Origin: a virus
Direction: 5' to 3' (one strand)
DNA: 53,983 nt
Virus record (IMG/VR): IMGVR_UViG_3300027985_001102
Span: 1 to 53,983 of that record
Each line of letters opens with the position of its first letter. The first letter of the stretch is position 1. The position numbers and the translations under genes were made by a program. Positions 8,601 to 16,410 of this stretch are shown in pieces. The notes beneath the pieces are model-generated. The model worked only from the letters and a program-made list of their open reading frames with translations. It ran no database searches and was not told the DNA's origin.

Positions 8601-10006
8601 CAAAAACCTCCAAGGCTTCGATTCTGTCTTGGGCCCGAAACCTTCACGTCGATCGTCTGCCCCCCGCCTGCCACAAGGGCATCAAAGGCGGCAGCCAGAG
8701 CGTCGACCTGGTCATCGTGCAGGTCCTTGACCCCTGTGAATCCAAGCACTTCCTTCAACAATTCTGCAACCCATGGCGCATCCCGTGGAACGAATATCTT
8801 GCCACGATTCCACGCTGCTGCAACTGGTTGTGCGCGGATGAGCTTGTCCACTGTTGCTGGAATCGCGCGTAACATCCTGGCCCCTTCGTTTCGAATGTGC
8901 TGAGCCACGCCCTTTTCGGGCCCGGCCATGTACCACCACATGGGCGATCCAGGCCATGCCACCGACATTCCATTGAGAATCTTGCTGAAAGCTGGGGAAT
9001 CTATCTGGACTCGGTGAACCAGCAGCACGTAGTACTGGGTGTCGACGATCCTTCCGGTGGTGTCCCGAATGTCGTAGGCAGCAAGAGCAAGCCCTACAGA
9101 ATAGTCAGATTTCTTGTTCTCGGAATATGCACAGTCCACACCGATCGCAACCCGGTACCCGCCTGGAGGCAGCTCGTCGTACAGATGAGCGTCACGGAAT
9201 ACTTTCGAGCCCTTAGGGCGTGGATTGCCCTGAAACAACGATTCCCAATCGTAGTCAGACTTTGCCCGTTTCGCTTCCCACCACGCAGCGGGACGCATCG
9301 ACTCCCACAGGTAGGTGCCGTCGAGAGCCAGTGCCGGAAGGTTGATAAGCTTCATCGGGGCATCCCCATCGGGATCCGACTGGCGGCCGATCAAGTCGTC
9401 TTCATGCCAACGATGGTGGTTGATGAAAGTGGACGAACCAGGATGAAGTCGTCCTTGGATCGAGGTGAACCATGAGTGGACTGCTTCCCGTCGGACGGGG
9501 GATTCCGCCTCGGCCCTGGACTTGTGTGGATCATCAATGACGATCCACCCGTCGATTCCCTCACCAGTGAGCGGACCACCAATCCCCGCCGCGATCACGC
9601 TCCCACCTTCCACCGTCTTCCAGTACCCGGAGGATTGGCACAAGGGATCGATGTGGGCCCTAGCACGCTTGGCATACTCGAGAATCGTGCGCGACTTCCG
9701 TTCAGCAATCGTCGCTGAATAGGAGATGTACGCGTTCTTCTTCGTGGGGTTCCGCGCTATGAAACGAGCGAAAGCCGAGAACAACGCCTCGGACTTTCCG
9801 ACCTGTGGAGGAGCTGAGAAGCAGGCCTCAACGGGTTCGTGGAACGCTCGTTCCACCTCATCAAGAATGGGGGAGAGATGATGGGGTCGCTCGTAGCTGG
9901 GGTTGATGTGTTGGACAAAATTGACCAACGGCATGCCGTCGATTTCGGCAAGCCTTCGTCGCAGTTCGAGCTCAGCTTCAGCTCTTGTCGCCAGATCCAC
10001 GAGCAA
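8600..10006 (-). CDS. terL: Terminase large subunit
   Basis: 468 residues. The Walker A motif SAPPQVGKS is at about 64-72 and Walker B WIVIDDP at 154-160 (packaging ATPase). The C-terminal RNase H-like nuclease has GVDCAYS with Asp291 and DLHDDQVDALAA with Asp431/432/435. It cuts and pumps DNA through the portal. The start is TTG at 10006 or GTG at 10000, both inside the terS 3' end, downstream of GAGG. Gene order terS-terL-portal is standard. Confidence 0.95.
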   Translation of the reverse strand: MLVDLATRAEAELELRRRLAEIDGMPLVNFVQHINPSYERPHHLSPILDEVERAFHEPVEACFSAPPQVGKSEALFSAFARFIARNPTKKNAYISYSATIAERKSRTILEYAKRARAHIDPLCQSSGYWKTVEGGSVIAAGIGGPLTGEGIDGWIVIDDPHKSRAEAESPVRREAVHSWFTSIQGRLHPGSSTFINHHRWHEDDLIGRQSDPDGDAPMKLINLPALALDGTYLWESMRPAAWWEAKRAKSDYDWESLFQGNPRPKGSKVFRDAHLYDELPPGGYRVAIGVDCAYSENKKSDYSVGLALAAYDIRDTTGRIVDTQYYVLLVHRVQIDSPAFSKILNGMSVAWPGSPMWWYMAGPEKGVAQHIRNEGARMLRAIPATVDKLIRAQPVAAAWNRGKIFVPRDAPWVAELLKEVLGFTGVKDLHDDQVDALAAAFDALVAGGGQTIDVKVSGPRQNRSLGGF

Positions 10007-10391
10007 TTGCCTCGAGCTCTTCGATAGTCAACGCCGCGAAGTCTATCTTTACTGGTCCTCCGCCAGCGCCAGTGTGCTCTACCGACATTCTTGTCTTGCC
10101 TCCGTGTCGCTCTGGGAATCGGCGTTCAAGCAGCCACTTAGCATGTTCTGGGCCATAACGCTTATCCGATGTCGCTCGCATCACAATCATGGAGAGCTCC
10201 GCTTCAAATTGCGCCTGTGCCTTCTCTATAGATTCAGTAAACGCCTTCCGTTTTGGGTCACTGAGCCACATATAGTAAGATGATCTCGATATTCCCACCA
10301 GGGCACAAGCAGTGGAAGCTGGCACTCCACTGGCGATTAGGGCGCATATGTTTTCTTGCATCTTAGGTGAGAGACGAGTTTTCCTTGCCAC
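9978..10391 (-). CDS. terS: Terminase small subunit
   Basis: 137 residues. The N-terminal helix-turn-helix (IASGVPASTACALVGISRS, about 18-37) is followed by SYYMWLSDPKR, a long helix (ESIEKAQAQFEAELSMIVMRA) and a C-terminal tail that could contact TerL. It recognises packaging DNA. It heads the late minus-strand block and is divergent from the HTH gene at 10439, only 47 bp away, so the late promoter should lie in or overlap that gap; no clear -35/-10 pair is visible there. Confidence 0.85.
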   Translation of the reverse strand: MARKTRLSPKMQENICALIASGVPASTACALVGISRSSYYMWLSDPKRKAFTESIEKAQAQFEAELSMIVMRATSDKRYGPEHAKWLLERRFPERHGGKTRMSVEHTGAGGGPVKIDFAALTIEELEAIARGSGDKS

Positions 10392-10438
10392 CGTTCGATC
10401 CTACCTTCCTCGGCCCACGAATTGCACCAGGATAGATC

Positions 10439-10714
10439 ATGAAGCGACAACCACGCGAAGGCTCTCTAGCCGTGGCTTTGGGGGCATGCTTGCGTGCGCC
10501 CGATGAACGTCTGGTGCAAGCAGCCATGCTGGTGATTGCGGAGGCGCTGGAGGGATCTGATGGGGTAGCCACCCGTGCTGCCGCGCGCCTAGGCGTACCG
10601 GAGCGCACGTTCCGAAAATGGTTGGCGCAAAGCCCCTCCTTGCAAGCGATGCGCAGCAAGATCCAGCAAAAACGCGACGGTAAGAACATATCCCACCGTG
10701 TGGTACCTCAATAA
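10439..10714 (+). CDS. Fis-like helix-turn-helix regulator A
   Basis: 91 residues. The C-terminal half has a Fis-type HTH (TRAAARLGVPERTFRKWLAQ, about 44-63). Residues 8-30 (GSLAVALGACLRAPDERLV) are clearly related to the protein encoded at 28712 (SALGVALGACLRSGDRLLV), so the two are paralogues. It diverges from terS, so control of the late operon is a reasonable guess; no direct evidence. Confidence 0.65.
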   Translation: MKRQPREGSLAVALGACLRAPDERLVQAAMLVIAEALEGSDGVATRAAARLGVPERTFRKWLAQSPSLQAMRSKIQQKRDGKNISHRVVPQ

Positions 10715-10865
10715 AACCAATACGTTACTGTATAGCTGTGCATGTTTTGCGGAACCCGTGACACCCATGTCATTGGTGTTACAGTGGGATTAGATGCCAT
10801 GAGCGAACTTACGAGAGGTTACACGACATGTCTAGCTAGGCATGGGTCATGCAGCTTCATGTGGC
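10715..10865 (+). promoter_or_regulatory. Palindrome-rich control region
   Basis: The gap of 151 bases holds four symmetric elements. These are GTGACACC/GGTGTTAC (10758-10765/10775-10782, one mismatch), GACATGTC (10825-10832), CTAGCTAG (10832-10839) and a perfect 8-bp inverted repeat GGTCATGC/GCATGACC (10845-10852/10864-10871) whose second arm contains the start codon of the next gene. They could be operators and an mRNA hairpin. No other gene is visible. Confidence 0.5.
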
Positions 10866-11171
10866 ATGACCATAACCATCACCATTACGAATGAAATCCG
10901 CAACCTGGCTGAATCCCTCACTGGAGCAAGTCTCGCGCGTCGTGATGGGCTTGTCTGGCATCACTCTGCCACTGTCCGTTTGGGAACACGATGCCCACTG
11001 GTTGTCGATCTGAGATGCTGTGTGGGGGTCAAGAAATGGGCTACAAATGTTGGGAAGGCGCTCTCCAACAAGGGGATGCGTGTCCATGTTGGCAAGTGCG
11101 TTCGGACCTACAGGGACCATTCAACCATGCCAGATGGATGGTGTTGCCTCGTTTCGATTCTAGGGCTCTGA
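10866..11171 (+). CDS. Unknown protein upstream of the TudS-like gene
   Basis: 101 residues, starting MTITITITNEIRNLAESLTG, with five Cys in the C-terminal part (TRCPLVVDLRCC, VGKCVRTY, WCCLVSILGL). Not recognised. The start ATG lies inside an inverted repeat and has no good ribosome site. It ends 11 bases before the TudS-like gene, so the two are probably co-transcribed. Confidence 0.45.
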   Translation: MTITITITNEIRNLAESLTGASLARRDGLVWHHSATVRLGTRCPLVVDLRCCVGVKKWATNVGKALSNKGMRVHVGKCVRTYRDHSTMPDGWCCLVSILGL

Positions 11172-11182
11172 AAGGATGGGCA

Positions 11183-11587
11183 ATGAAAACCGTAAAAAAC
11201 GAAACCGAAGACCGGCCTGCTGTACTCGTGTCCACGTGCCTCATGGGTGTAGCATGCCGCTACCACGGTCGACCATGCGCCACGCATAGCCGAATCCGAG
11301 GCATGCTTGACGCTGGCCGCGTGCGACTTGTGCCGGTATGCCCGGAGGTGTCGGGTGGGTTGCCTGTGCCTCGTCCGCCTACCCGCCCCAAGGATGGTCG
11401 GCTCTGGTGCGGCGGGGAGGACGTCACCGAGGCGTTTGAGGCGGGGGCGCAGGAAGCGCTTCGTGTTGCGGTGGAGTGCGGAGCGAAGAAAGCCTACCTG
11501 GTACGAGGGTCCCCTTCTTGTGACCGTGATAAGGGTGTAGCAGCAAGGCTGCTACAGGCGCATGGCATCAAAGTCATCCGGATTTAG
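11183..11587 (+). CDS. DUF523 / TudS-like iron-sulfur desulfurase
   Basis: 134 residues. The family hallmarks are STCLMGVACRYHG (Cys19, Cys25), the VPVCPEVSGGLPVPRPP block (Cys53) and RGSPSCD (Cys113). DUF523 includes TudS, a [4Fe-4S] enzyme that removes sulfur from thiouracil; three Cys bind the cluster. The start ATG at 11183 has AAAGGA at good spacing; the longer upstream frame is not needed. The gene overlaps tail-to-tail by 14 nt with the ParB-PAPS-reductase gene, placing a desulfurase beside a predicted sulfur-chemistry enzyme. The substrate here is unknown; thiolated nucleotide or nucleic acid is an inference. Confidence 0.85.
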   Translation: MKTVKNETEDRPAVLVSTCLMGVACRYHGRPCATHSRIRGMLDAGRVRLVPVCPEVSGGLPVPRPPTRPKDGRLWCGGEDVTEAFEAGAQEALRVAVECGAKKAYLVRGSPSCDRDKGVAARLLQAHGIKVIRI

Positions 11588-12845
11588 CCAACTTCTTCTG
11601 ACCACCCCGCACCAGATCATCGAATGAACGTGGCCCACTTCCGCCGTCTGGTTGCATAGGCCCGAGACGTTTTTCCCACCGGCGGATGTCATCAGCCAGC
11701 CCTGGGTAGTTGTGTTGCAAAGCAGCAGCCTGCAAGCCACATTGGCCGGGGCAGCACCAGCACGCCGTTCGAATGAAGCCGCGCTTGTATCCATCCCATA
11801 GCGGTACTCCACTGGATTCAATGATCTGGTCTTCTGTCGCCTTCTTGGTCGCAAAGCATGGCGCAAAGTGCTGGTACTTGTCACTCTTGGACCCAAGCGA
11901 CTGCAAAGCGCTTCGCTCTGTTTTTCGACTACCCAAATTGGCTTCTTCTGCTCGTGAACCAGTAAGCACCACCGTCGTTCCTTCGGGATGCTGTCGTACA
12001 TATGTACCGAAGGTGCGGTGGATCATGTCGTTGGCGCATGGCCGATAGATGATACTGGGCCATCGCCCCTCTTGCGCCAACCATGCCCACCAATCCCGCT
12101 GTGGCTTGAGTACTACACATTCCGCATGAAGGAATACTGCCACGTCGTACACATGCGCTGAAATGCCAGGGAATTCCACACCTGGATCCACGAATGCCAA
12201 CTGAAAACGTTTACCAGTCGCGTGTTTCGATGCCCAAAGCGCGGCGGCAGTGGAGTCTTTTCCACCGGAAAACTGGACGATTACGTCGGTTGCATTCTCC
12301 CATGTAGGCTCCAACCAAGCTGGCATGTCGAAGAAACCATCTGCGTCTTTCCACTCGTGCACATGTTGTCGTGGGAATGTCTGCCTCTGTTTTCGTATCT
12401 GCTCGAGCAACTTCGCGGTGGCGCTTGCATCGTGTCCAGTCCCACGCAAGTCTCCCCTTTGTGCCTGTATCTCTGCTAGTAGCTCATGCAATCGCTCCGG
12501 ATCGGGCTTGGCTCTGGCTGCTGTGGCATTGTCGGCCACCATAATGCGAATGGCAGTGTCGTCGTCAACGTCTACGTAATCGACATCGATTTCTGTCAAT
12601 CCCTCAGCCTTCGCAGCCATGTAGCGGTGGTTTCCAACCAGCACATGCCCAGAGCTCTGCTGCACCACGATCGACCCGTAGAAGCCGTTCTCTACCACTG
12701 ATTCCCTTACCGAATCCACATCTCCTTTGTTGTAGTTTCGCGGGTGAAGACTTATCAAGTCCAAGCCTACTCTCGCATGGCTCACATTCACGACACTGGC
12801 CTTCGCGTGTTGTGTGTCCAGTTTGTTCGGTTTATGCCCTACCAT
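11574..12845 (-). CDS. ParB-like nuclease domain fused to PAPS-reductase/PP-loop domain
   Basis: 423 residues. Residues 25-110 are a ParB/sulfiredoxin-like domain (LISLHPRNYNKGD, VLVGNHRYMAAKAEG). Residues 185-375 are a PAPS-reductase-like PP-loop domain: FSGGKDSTAA (193-200), a FVDPGVEFPGI strand, SRAEEANLGSRKTERS and the Cys cluster CWCCPGQC (362-369). IbrB/IbrA and some phosphorothioation-linked enzymes pair the same two domain types as separate proteins. The PP-loop domain should adenylate or handle sulfur; the ParB domain may bind or nick DNA. The start ATG at 12845 has GGAGG with 5-nt spacing. It is the last gene of the early minus operon. Confidence 0.88.
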   Translation of the reverse strand: MVGHKPNKLDTQHAKASVVNVSHARVGLDLISLHPRNYNKGDVDSVRESVVENGFYGSIVVQQSSGHVLVGNHRYMAAKAEGLTEIDVDYVDVDDDTAIRIMVADNATAARAKPDPERLHELLAEIQAQRGDLRGTGHDASATAKLLEQIRKQRQTFPRQHVHEWKDADGFFDMPAWLEPTWENATDVIVQFSGGKDSTAAALWASKHATGKRFQLAFVDPGVEFPGISAHVYDVAVFLHAECVVLKPQRDWWAWLAQEGRWPSIIYRPCANDMIHRTFGTYVRQHPEGTTVVLTGSRAEEANLGSRKTERSALQSLGSKSDKYQHFAPCFATKKATEDQIIESSGVPLWDGYKRGFIRTACWCCPGQCGLQAAALQHNYPGLADDIRRWEKRLGPMQPDGGSGPRSFDDLVRGGQKKLAKSG

Positions 12846-12895
12846 TTACGCCTCCATCTCAGTCTCCAACCGGAGAATGTCACGTTCATCCCACC

Positions 12896-13120
12896 TCACG
12901 CCTCCGAATCCCTACCAGCCAAGTCGTCAAGAGCGTCCGCCTGCTCCCGCGGCTTAGGGTCGAACGGGGACCACTCGGCCCCTGGTGGTGCCACTGCTTT
13001 GCCAACCACGTATCCAAGCACCGCACGGTCCGCCACGCGTACGATTTCGGCTCCAACAGGGAATCGCTCCGGGTACCGCTTGGATGCCGAACGAGCGGCC
13101 GAATGCGACGGAGCGAACAT
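12896..13120 (-). CDS. Unknown small protein
   Basis: 74 residues. The ATG at 13120 overlaps the upstream stop (TGATG). It has a beta-type segment VGAEIVRVADRAVLGYVVGKAV and an acidic tail. A longer frame to 13249 exists but would overlap the upstream gene by 130 bases. Not recognised. Confidence 0.55.
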   Translation of the reverse strand: MFAPSHSAARSASKRYPERFPVGAEIVRVADRAVLGYVVGKAVAPPGAEWSPFDPKPREQADALDDLAGRDSEA

Positions 13121-13548
13121 CAGGAGCCTACCACCCGCAACGACGATGACTGGCCCATGGGCTGGGAGTCGGCCGTCGAGTATCTCGCCCCGCAGGTGTT
13201 CCCTGTCTTGACGATTTGGCCTCGCTCCAACAGCCGACGCAACGACCATTCCAAGCGTGATCGCGGGATCTCCGGCATGTTCAGCTCGCGCTCGAGCTCG
13301 GCAACGCTCGTCCCAGGCCTGGATTCGAGCATCTCTATCACTTTCTCGTCGAGCTCGTTCGGCTTCCTCCCGCCTTGCCGCCTCGGCTTCTGCCTCTCGA
13401 CTGGCTTGGTCTGCGGACGGGATTCCCCTAAAGGGCTGGGCACCTCGCGTTCTGTTGGGCGGACCACCTCCAGGACGTAGGAAATCGATGTCGCCAAAGC
13501 CAGCTGTGCGCGGGCCAAGACGTGGAGTGTCTCGTTTGAATCAGCCAT
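13120..13548 (-). CDS. Winged-helix-like protein
   Basis: 142 residues. The N-terminal helix is followed by a basic linker (RQKPRRQGGRKPN) and a domain (about 65-125, LDEKVIEMLESRPGTSVAEL through LRRLLERGQIVKTGN) with the helix-turn-helix-wing pattern seen in MarR/IclR-like DNA-binding domains. It starts inside the end of the upstream gene. Probably a DNA-binding accessory protein; target unknown. Confidence 0.6.
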   Translation of the reverse strand: MADSNETLHVLARAQLALATSISYVLEVVRPTEREVPSPLGESRPQTKPVERQKPRRQGGRKPNELDEKVIEMLESRPGTSVAELERELNMPEIPRSRLEWSLRRLLERGQIVKTGNTCGARYSTADSQPMGQSSSLRVVGS

Positions 13549-13891
13549 GTTTCCTCGCCTTCACCAACTCAGGCCACAACCCAAGGTCCCAAATCGCCGC
13601 TCGACTTGCTTCTTCGCAGTATCCCATGCGAGCAGCAATCAGGGTCACTATGCCGCCGAACAGCCAGATGGATTTGAGCCACTGGTCGCGCTCCGCCAAT
13701 AGACGTTGTCTGCGCTCGCGACAGATTGCCATTCTAGCACCCCACTTCAGAAGTGCTTTCCTGGACTGCTTTCGTGGCCTGGACTGCTTTCGTGGCTTGG
13801 ACTTTTTCGGTTTGGCATACTTCGCCTGGATACGCATCGCGATGGCCGCACACCGTTCACTCGGAGACATGCTCCTTTCGACAGTAAGCAT
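13541..13891 (-). CDS. Basic protein with repeated KPRKQSR motif
   Basis: 116 residues. A Lys/Arg-rich stretch contains two tandem copies of a PRKQSR motif (about 35-45), followed by KALLKWGARM, a helical region and one hydrophobic segment (IWLFGGIVTLIAARMGY, about 72-88) that could be a membrane helix. The start ATG at 13891 follows GAGG. Unrecognised. Confidence 0.5.
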   Translation of the reverse strand: MLTVERSMSPSERCAAIAMRIQAKYAKPKKSKPRKQSRPRKQSRKALLKWGARMAICRERRQRLLAERDQWLKSIWLFGGIVTLIAARMGYCEEASRAAIWDLGLWPELVKARKHG

Positions 13892-13893
13892 CC

Positions 13894-14097
13894 TCACCTC
13901 GCCTCGATTGGTTTGTGCACTGGAACCGGATCGGCCGCGGCACCATGGACATGCACGCGAATCACATGTTTTGGCGTTACCGCCTCGACGTTACCCCTTG
14001 GTCGGGCCGTGCCAAGCGCGGATGTCAGATATCCCGCTGTGTCGTGATCCACATGAAGGTCCACAGAGCCGTCATGGCATTGGATGAGCCGAATCAT
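13894..14097 (-). CDS. Unknown small protein
   Basis: 67 residues, starting MIRLIQCHDGSVDLHVDHDT, with a His/Val-rich middle (KHVIRVHVHG). The ATG at 14097 is preceded by AAGGAAGG. It sits between the antirepressor-like gene and the basic protein in the same operon. Not recognised. Confidence 0.55.
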   Translation of the reverse strand: MIRLIQCHDGSVDLHVDHDTAGYLTSALGTARPRGNVEAVTPKHVIRVHVHGAAADPVPVHKPIEAR

Positions 14098-14108
14098 CGT
14101 TGCCTTCC

Positions 14109-15479
14109 TTACGCTGCTTGTGTGCGCATCTTGCAGTACGCCATTGCCCAATCTGCTGGTGCCAGATAGCTATGAGGGATCGGCTTCCCCTGCATCCACT
14201 CAATGATCCCCCGCTTCGTTTTCTTGTCACGCAGATAGACCTTGATCTCATAATAGGCACCTACTGACTGCATGACCATTTTCCCCTTCAGGTCGAGCGC
14301 ACTTCTTGTCCAAGATTGGGCTAGACCATCCGCCCAAGTGATGAGTCGCGGGTCTGGTTCGTCCGTCAACTCTCGCGCACACTCAAACGCCAGTTGCCGA
14401 CGAATGGCAGTGATGTCGGCCTCGCGCTGGTCGCCCATGACCTTCGTTCCATCCTCCGAGAACATGGGGATTTGGTCTGGACTTGGCCTTGGTGGGCAAC
14501 GGAACTTCCTTGTCGCAACGGACTCGTACAGGTCCATTTTGGCCTTACGAATCGCCTCTTCCGTCGCCAGCTGCGTGGCCTCGTCCCGCTCCTTCGCTTC
14601 ACGTTCAATCCGCTCTTGCTCGGTGAGCAGATTGGTTGCTAGATTGTCTACGTTGGCGAGCTTCGCGCTCAGGGAAGCGATCTTTGCGTCGGTGTGCTTC
14701 GCCAGGATCATCACCAGCGAGTCGTCATCTTCGACGATGGGCTTGGTCGGCCCGTGCCGGTAAGCGAGATACACCGCGATGACCTCGTCCATGATGTCGT
14801 CGGCCTTGTCAGTCTCGCACCGGCGGATGACTCTCAGGGCGTTTCGTTCGTCCAGGTAGTAGGCGGTGACCTCACGCTCTTCGATGCCCTTCACAGCCCC
14901 ACGTTTTTCGATGCGATCCATATGGATCGCATGCAAAACCCCTGGGATTTTGCCACTTTCGTCGAGTCGCTTGATGAGCTTCCGGATGCTTCGTGGCTGG
15001 TCGAACCCGAGCCGTTCCGCCAACACGATATCCAAGATCCTCGGTTCTGGGTCGCCCTCGAACTGCTCCATGTGCCAGCCGTTCAGCACGATGGCTTTGG
15101 AGGTGGGGGCTGTAGCCTCCACTGGCTCAACCACTTCCGCTTCGACAGGCGCTTCGACAGTCTTCGATTGTGTCTTCATTGCCTCTTTACCTCCCAGCCA
15201 ACGAATCACCTTGCTGATGTCGACCACGTTGCCCTTGCTCTTCGCCACGACGTGGATGAGCGGCAGGTGCCACCCTGACACCATCGCAGCGATAGTGTTC
15301 TCGTTGCCATTGATGCCTACGGTGTTTAGGATTGCCACCTCGGCACCCTCGTGGATAGCCTGGTGGAGCTCGCAGTACCGCACCCACGAGACCACCTTGA
15401 TGCCCTCAGCGCCAAGCCTGTTGGCGAGTAGGCGCTTGGCCGATCCGATGTCATTGGCGATTACGATTGCTCTACACAT
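14109..15479 (-). CDS. Rossmann-like module joined in frame to an antirepressor-like protein
   Basis: 456 residues from ATG 15479. Residues 1-100 look like a small alpha/beta domain (IVIANDIGSAKRLLANRLG, VAILNTVGINGNENTIAAMV, HLPLIHVVA). After a Glu/Val/Pro linker, residues about 125-235 match the N-terminal domain of phage antirepressor/Rha-type proteins (ILDIVLAERLGFDQPRSIRKLI, YYLDERNALRVIRRCETDKA, VYLAYRHG). A long charged coiled coil and a C-terminal domain follow. An internal ATG at 15179 with GGGAGG and GAGG upstream could start the antirepressor alone. One extra G in CTGGGAGG would end the first module at a TAA at 15187, so a lost stop or sequence error is possible. Antirepressors trigger lytic growth by binding repressors. 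Confidence 0.65.
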   Translation of the reverse strand: MCRAIVIANDIGSAKRLLANRLGAEGIKVVSWVRYCELHQAIHEGAEVAILNTVGINGNENTIAAMVSGWHLPLIHVVAKSKGNVVDISKVIRWLGGKEAMKTQSKTVEAPVEAEVVEPVEATAPTSKAIVLNGWHMEQFEGDPEPRILDIVLAERLGFDQPRSIRKLIKRLDESGKIPGVLHAIHMDRIEKRGAVKGIEEREVTAYYLDERNALRVIRRCETDKADDIMDEVIAVYLAYRHGPTKPIVEDDDSLVMILAKHTDAKIASLSAKLANVDNLATNLLTEQERIEREAKERDEATQLATEEAIRKAKMDLYESVATRKFRCPPRPSPDQIPMFSEDGTKVMGDQREADITAIRRQLAFECARELTDEPDPRLITWADGLAQSWTRSALDLKGKMVMQSVGAYYEIKVYLRDKKTKRGIIEWMQGKPIPHSYLAPADWAMAYCKMRTQAA

Positions 15480-16067
15480 GTTGTTTCGCGCTCCTTGCGA
15501 TAGAGATAAGCAGATCCCTGAACTCTGTTGGTGTGGCCGCTGCCTGTTTCGGGGATAGCCTCTGACGCTCGTCGTCTGTTTGGGTTCGGTTTCGGCACAG
15601 GGATACGAGCGCATTTGTCCGAAGCCCAGATCCCCACCGCATCGATGGCAGGTCGACACCATTCGCGTACACGTTGCCTTGCGGGCTGGATGCCCGTACC
15701 GGCCTTGCTCGACGTGACATGTCCATCCTCCCAGATAGTCCGCGTTCACCCATCCGCCTGTGGCCGGAGGCACATTCAGACCGTACGTCCCCCACGCGTC
15801 GGAATATGCTGGGTGCTCCAAGACGCCGCCCCACCTACGCACGGAGTCCAACGCCGACGCAAAACACCCACCGTCTACTCCTCGCAGGTACCCATAGCGT
15901 GCCTCCACGAGCCCCGCCAGACGGCACCACCGCGTGCATGGGGGGTGCGCTACGACAGGATGGGGACCAGGATACAATCGCGCGTCCCTGGATTCGTCCC
16001 ATAGGTCCACCCCAGTTAGGCCGGAGTATGACCCTTTTGGATCGACGAAGAGAGCGGCTACAAGCAT
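15472..16067 (-). pseudogene. Conserved phage protein with PPC motif, frameshifted
   Basis: Residues 1 to about 133 follow a conserved phage family of unknown function (ALFVDPKGSYSGLTGVDLWD, VVAHPPCTRWCRLAG, GGVLEHPAYSDAWGTYGLN, GWTCHVEQGRYGHPARKAT). At 15669-15671 the expected continuation moves to another frame (YANGVDLPSMRWG through TPTEFRDLLISIARS), which ends correctly at 15472. One base, or four, is missing there. In this sequence the first frame runs on uninterrupted into the downstream gene, making a false 652-residue ORF. The gene is either truly broken, recoded, or carries a sequencing error. Restored length is about 198 residues. Confidence 0.75.
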
Positions 16068-16160
16068 CTACCGATCCGTAAACGGCCCCGTGCTGCCACG
16101 GAACCGCCCCAAGAACGCGTTCGACGTCCAGGCCCGCATGCTCGACTCCGAAAGCGTCAC
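16068..16160 (-). CDS. Possible 30-residue peptide
   Basis: The GTG at 16160 overlaps the stop of the upstream gene (GTGA). The peptide ends at TAG directly before the ATG of the frameshifted gene. It is Arg/Gly/Ser-rich (AWTSNAFLGRFRGSTG). Tight coupling on both sides is the only support. Confidence 0.35.
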   Translation of the reverse strand: MTLSESSMRAWTSNAFLGRFRGSTGPFTDR

Positions 16161-16303
16161 CTTGCCCCCGTACGCTTGGCGCACGCCCGATGTTCGGCTA
16201 GCCATGTCCAGCCATCTCGGACGTCACCCGTACATGTCACAGGATGCACGGCCCCGCAGACCGAGCATTCCCACCGACGTGGTAGAGCCAGCACCGTGGG
16301 CAT
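16157..16303 (-). CDS. Small zinc-ribbon-like protein
   Basis: 48 residues from ATG 16303. WECSVCGAVHPVTCTGD carries a CxxC pair, and HRAC near the end offers a further ligand pair, suggesting zinc binding. The frame is open much further upstream through the palindrome array, but that part is low-complexity and repeats non-coding sites, so the short start is preferred. No strong ribosome site. Confidence 0.45.
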   Translation of the reverse strand: MPTVLALPRRWECSVCGAVHPVTCTGDVRDGWTWLAEHRACAKRTGAR

Positions 16304-16410
16304 CGGGTCAACCGTCCGAGTGTCGATCTGGCGTTTCCGGCCGGGATCGTTTCCTTGACTACATGTAACGCCTATTGTGCGACGACTGCCTACGTGTTGG
16401 GCCCGCCTTC

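Noticed and set aside
11552-12001. 149-codon minus-strand ORF inside the ParB-PAPS-reductase gene
   Set aside because: Same strand but different frame from a gene with strong domain motifs; composition is not protein-like.
14109-16067. Single 652-residue protein
   Set aside because: The N-terminal family clearly continues in another frame at 15670 and ends at 15472; the long frame is a by-product of a frameshift plus an open downstream gene.
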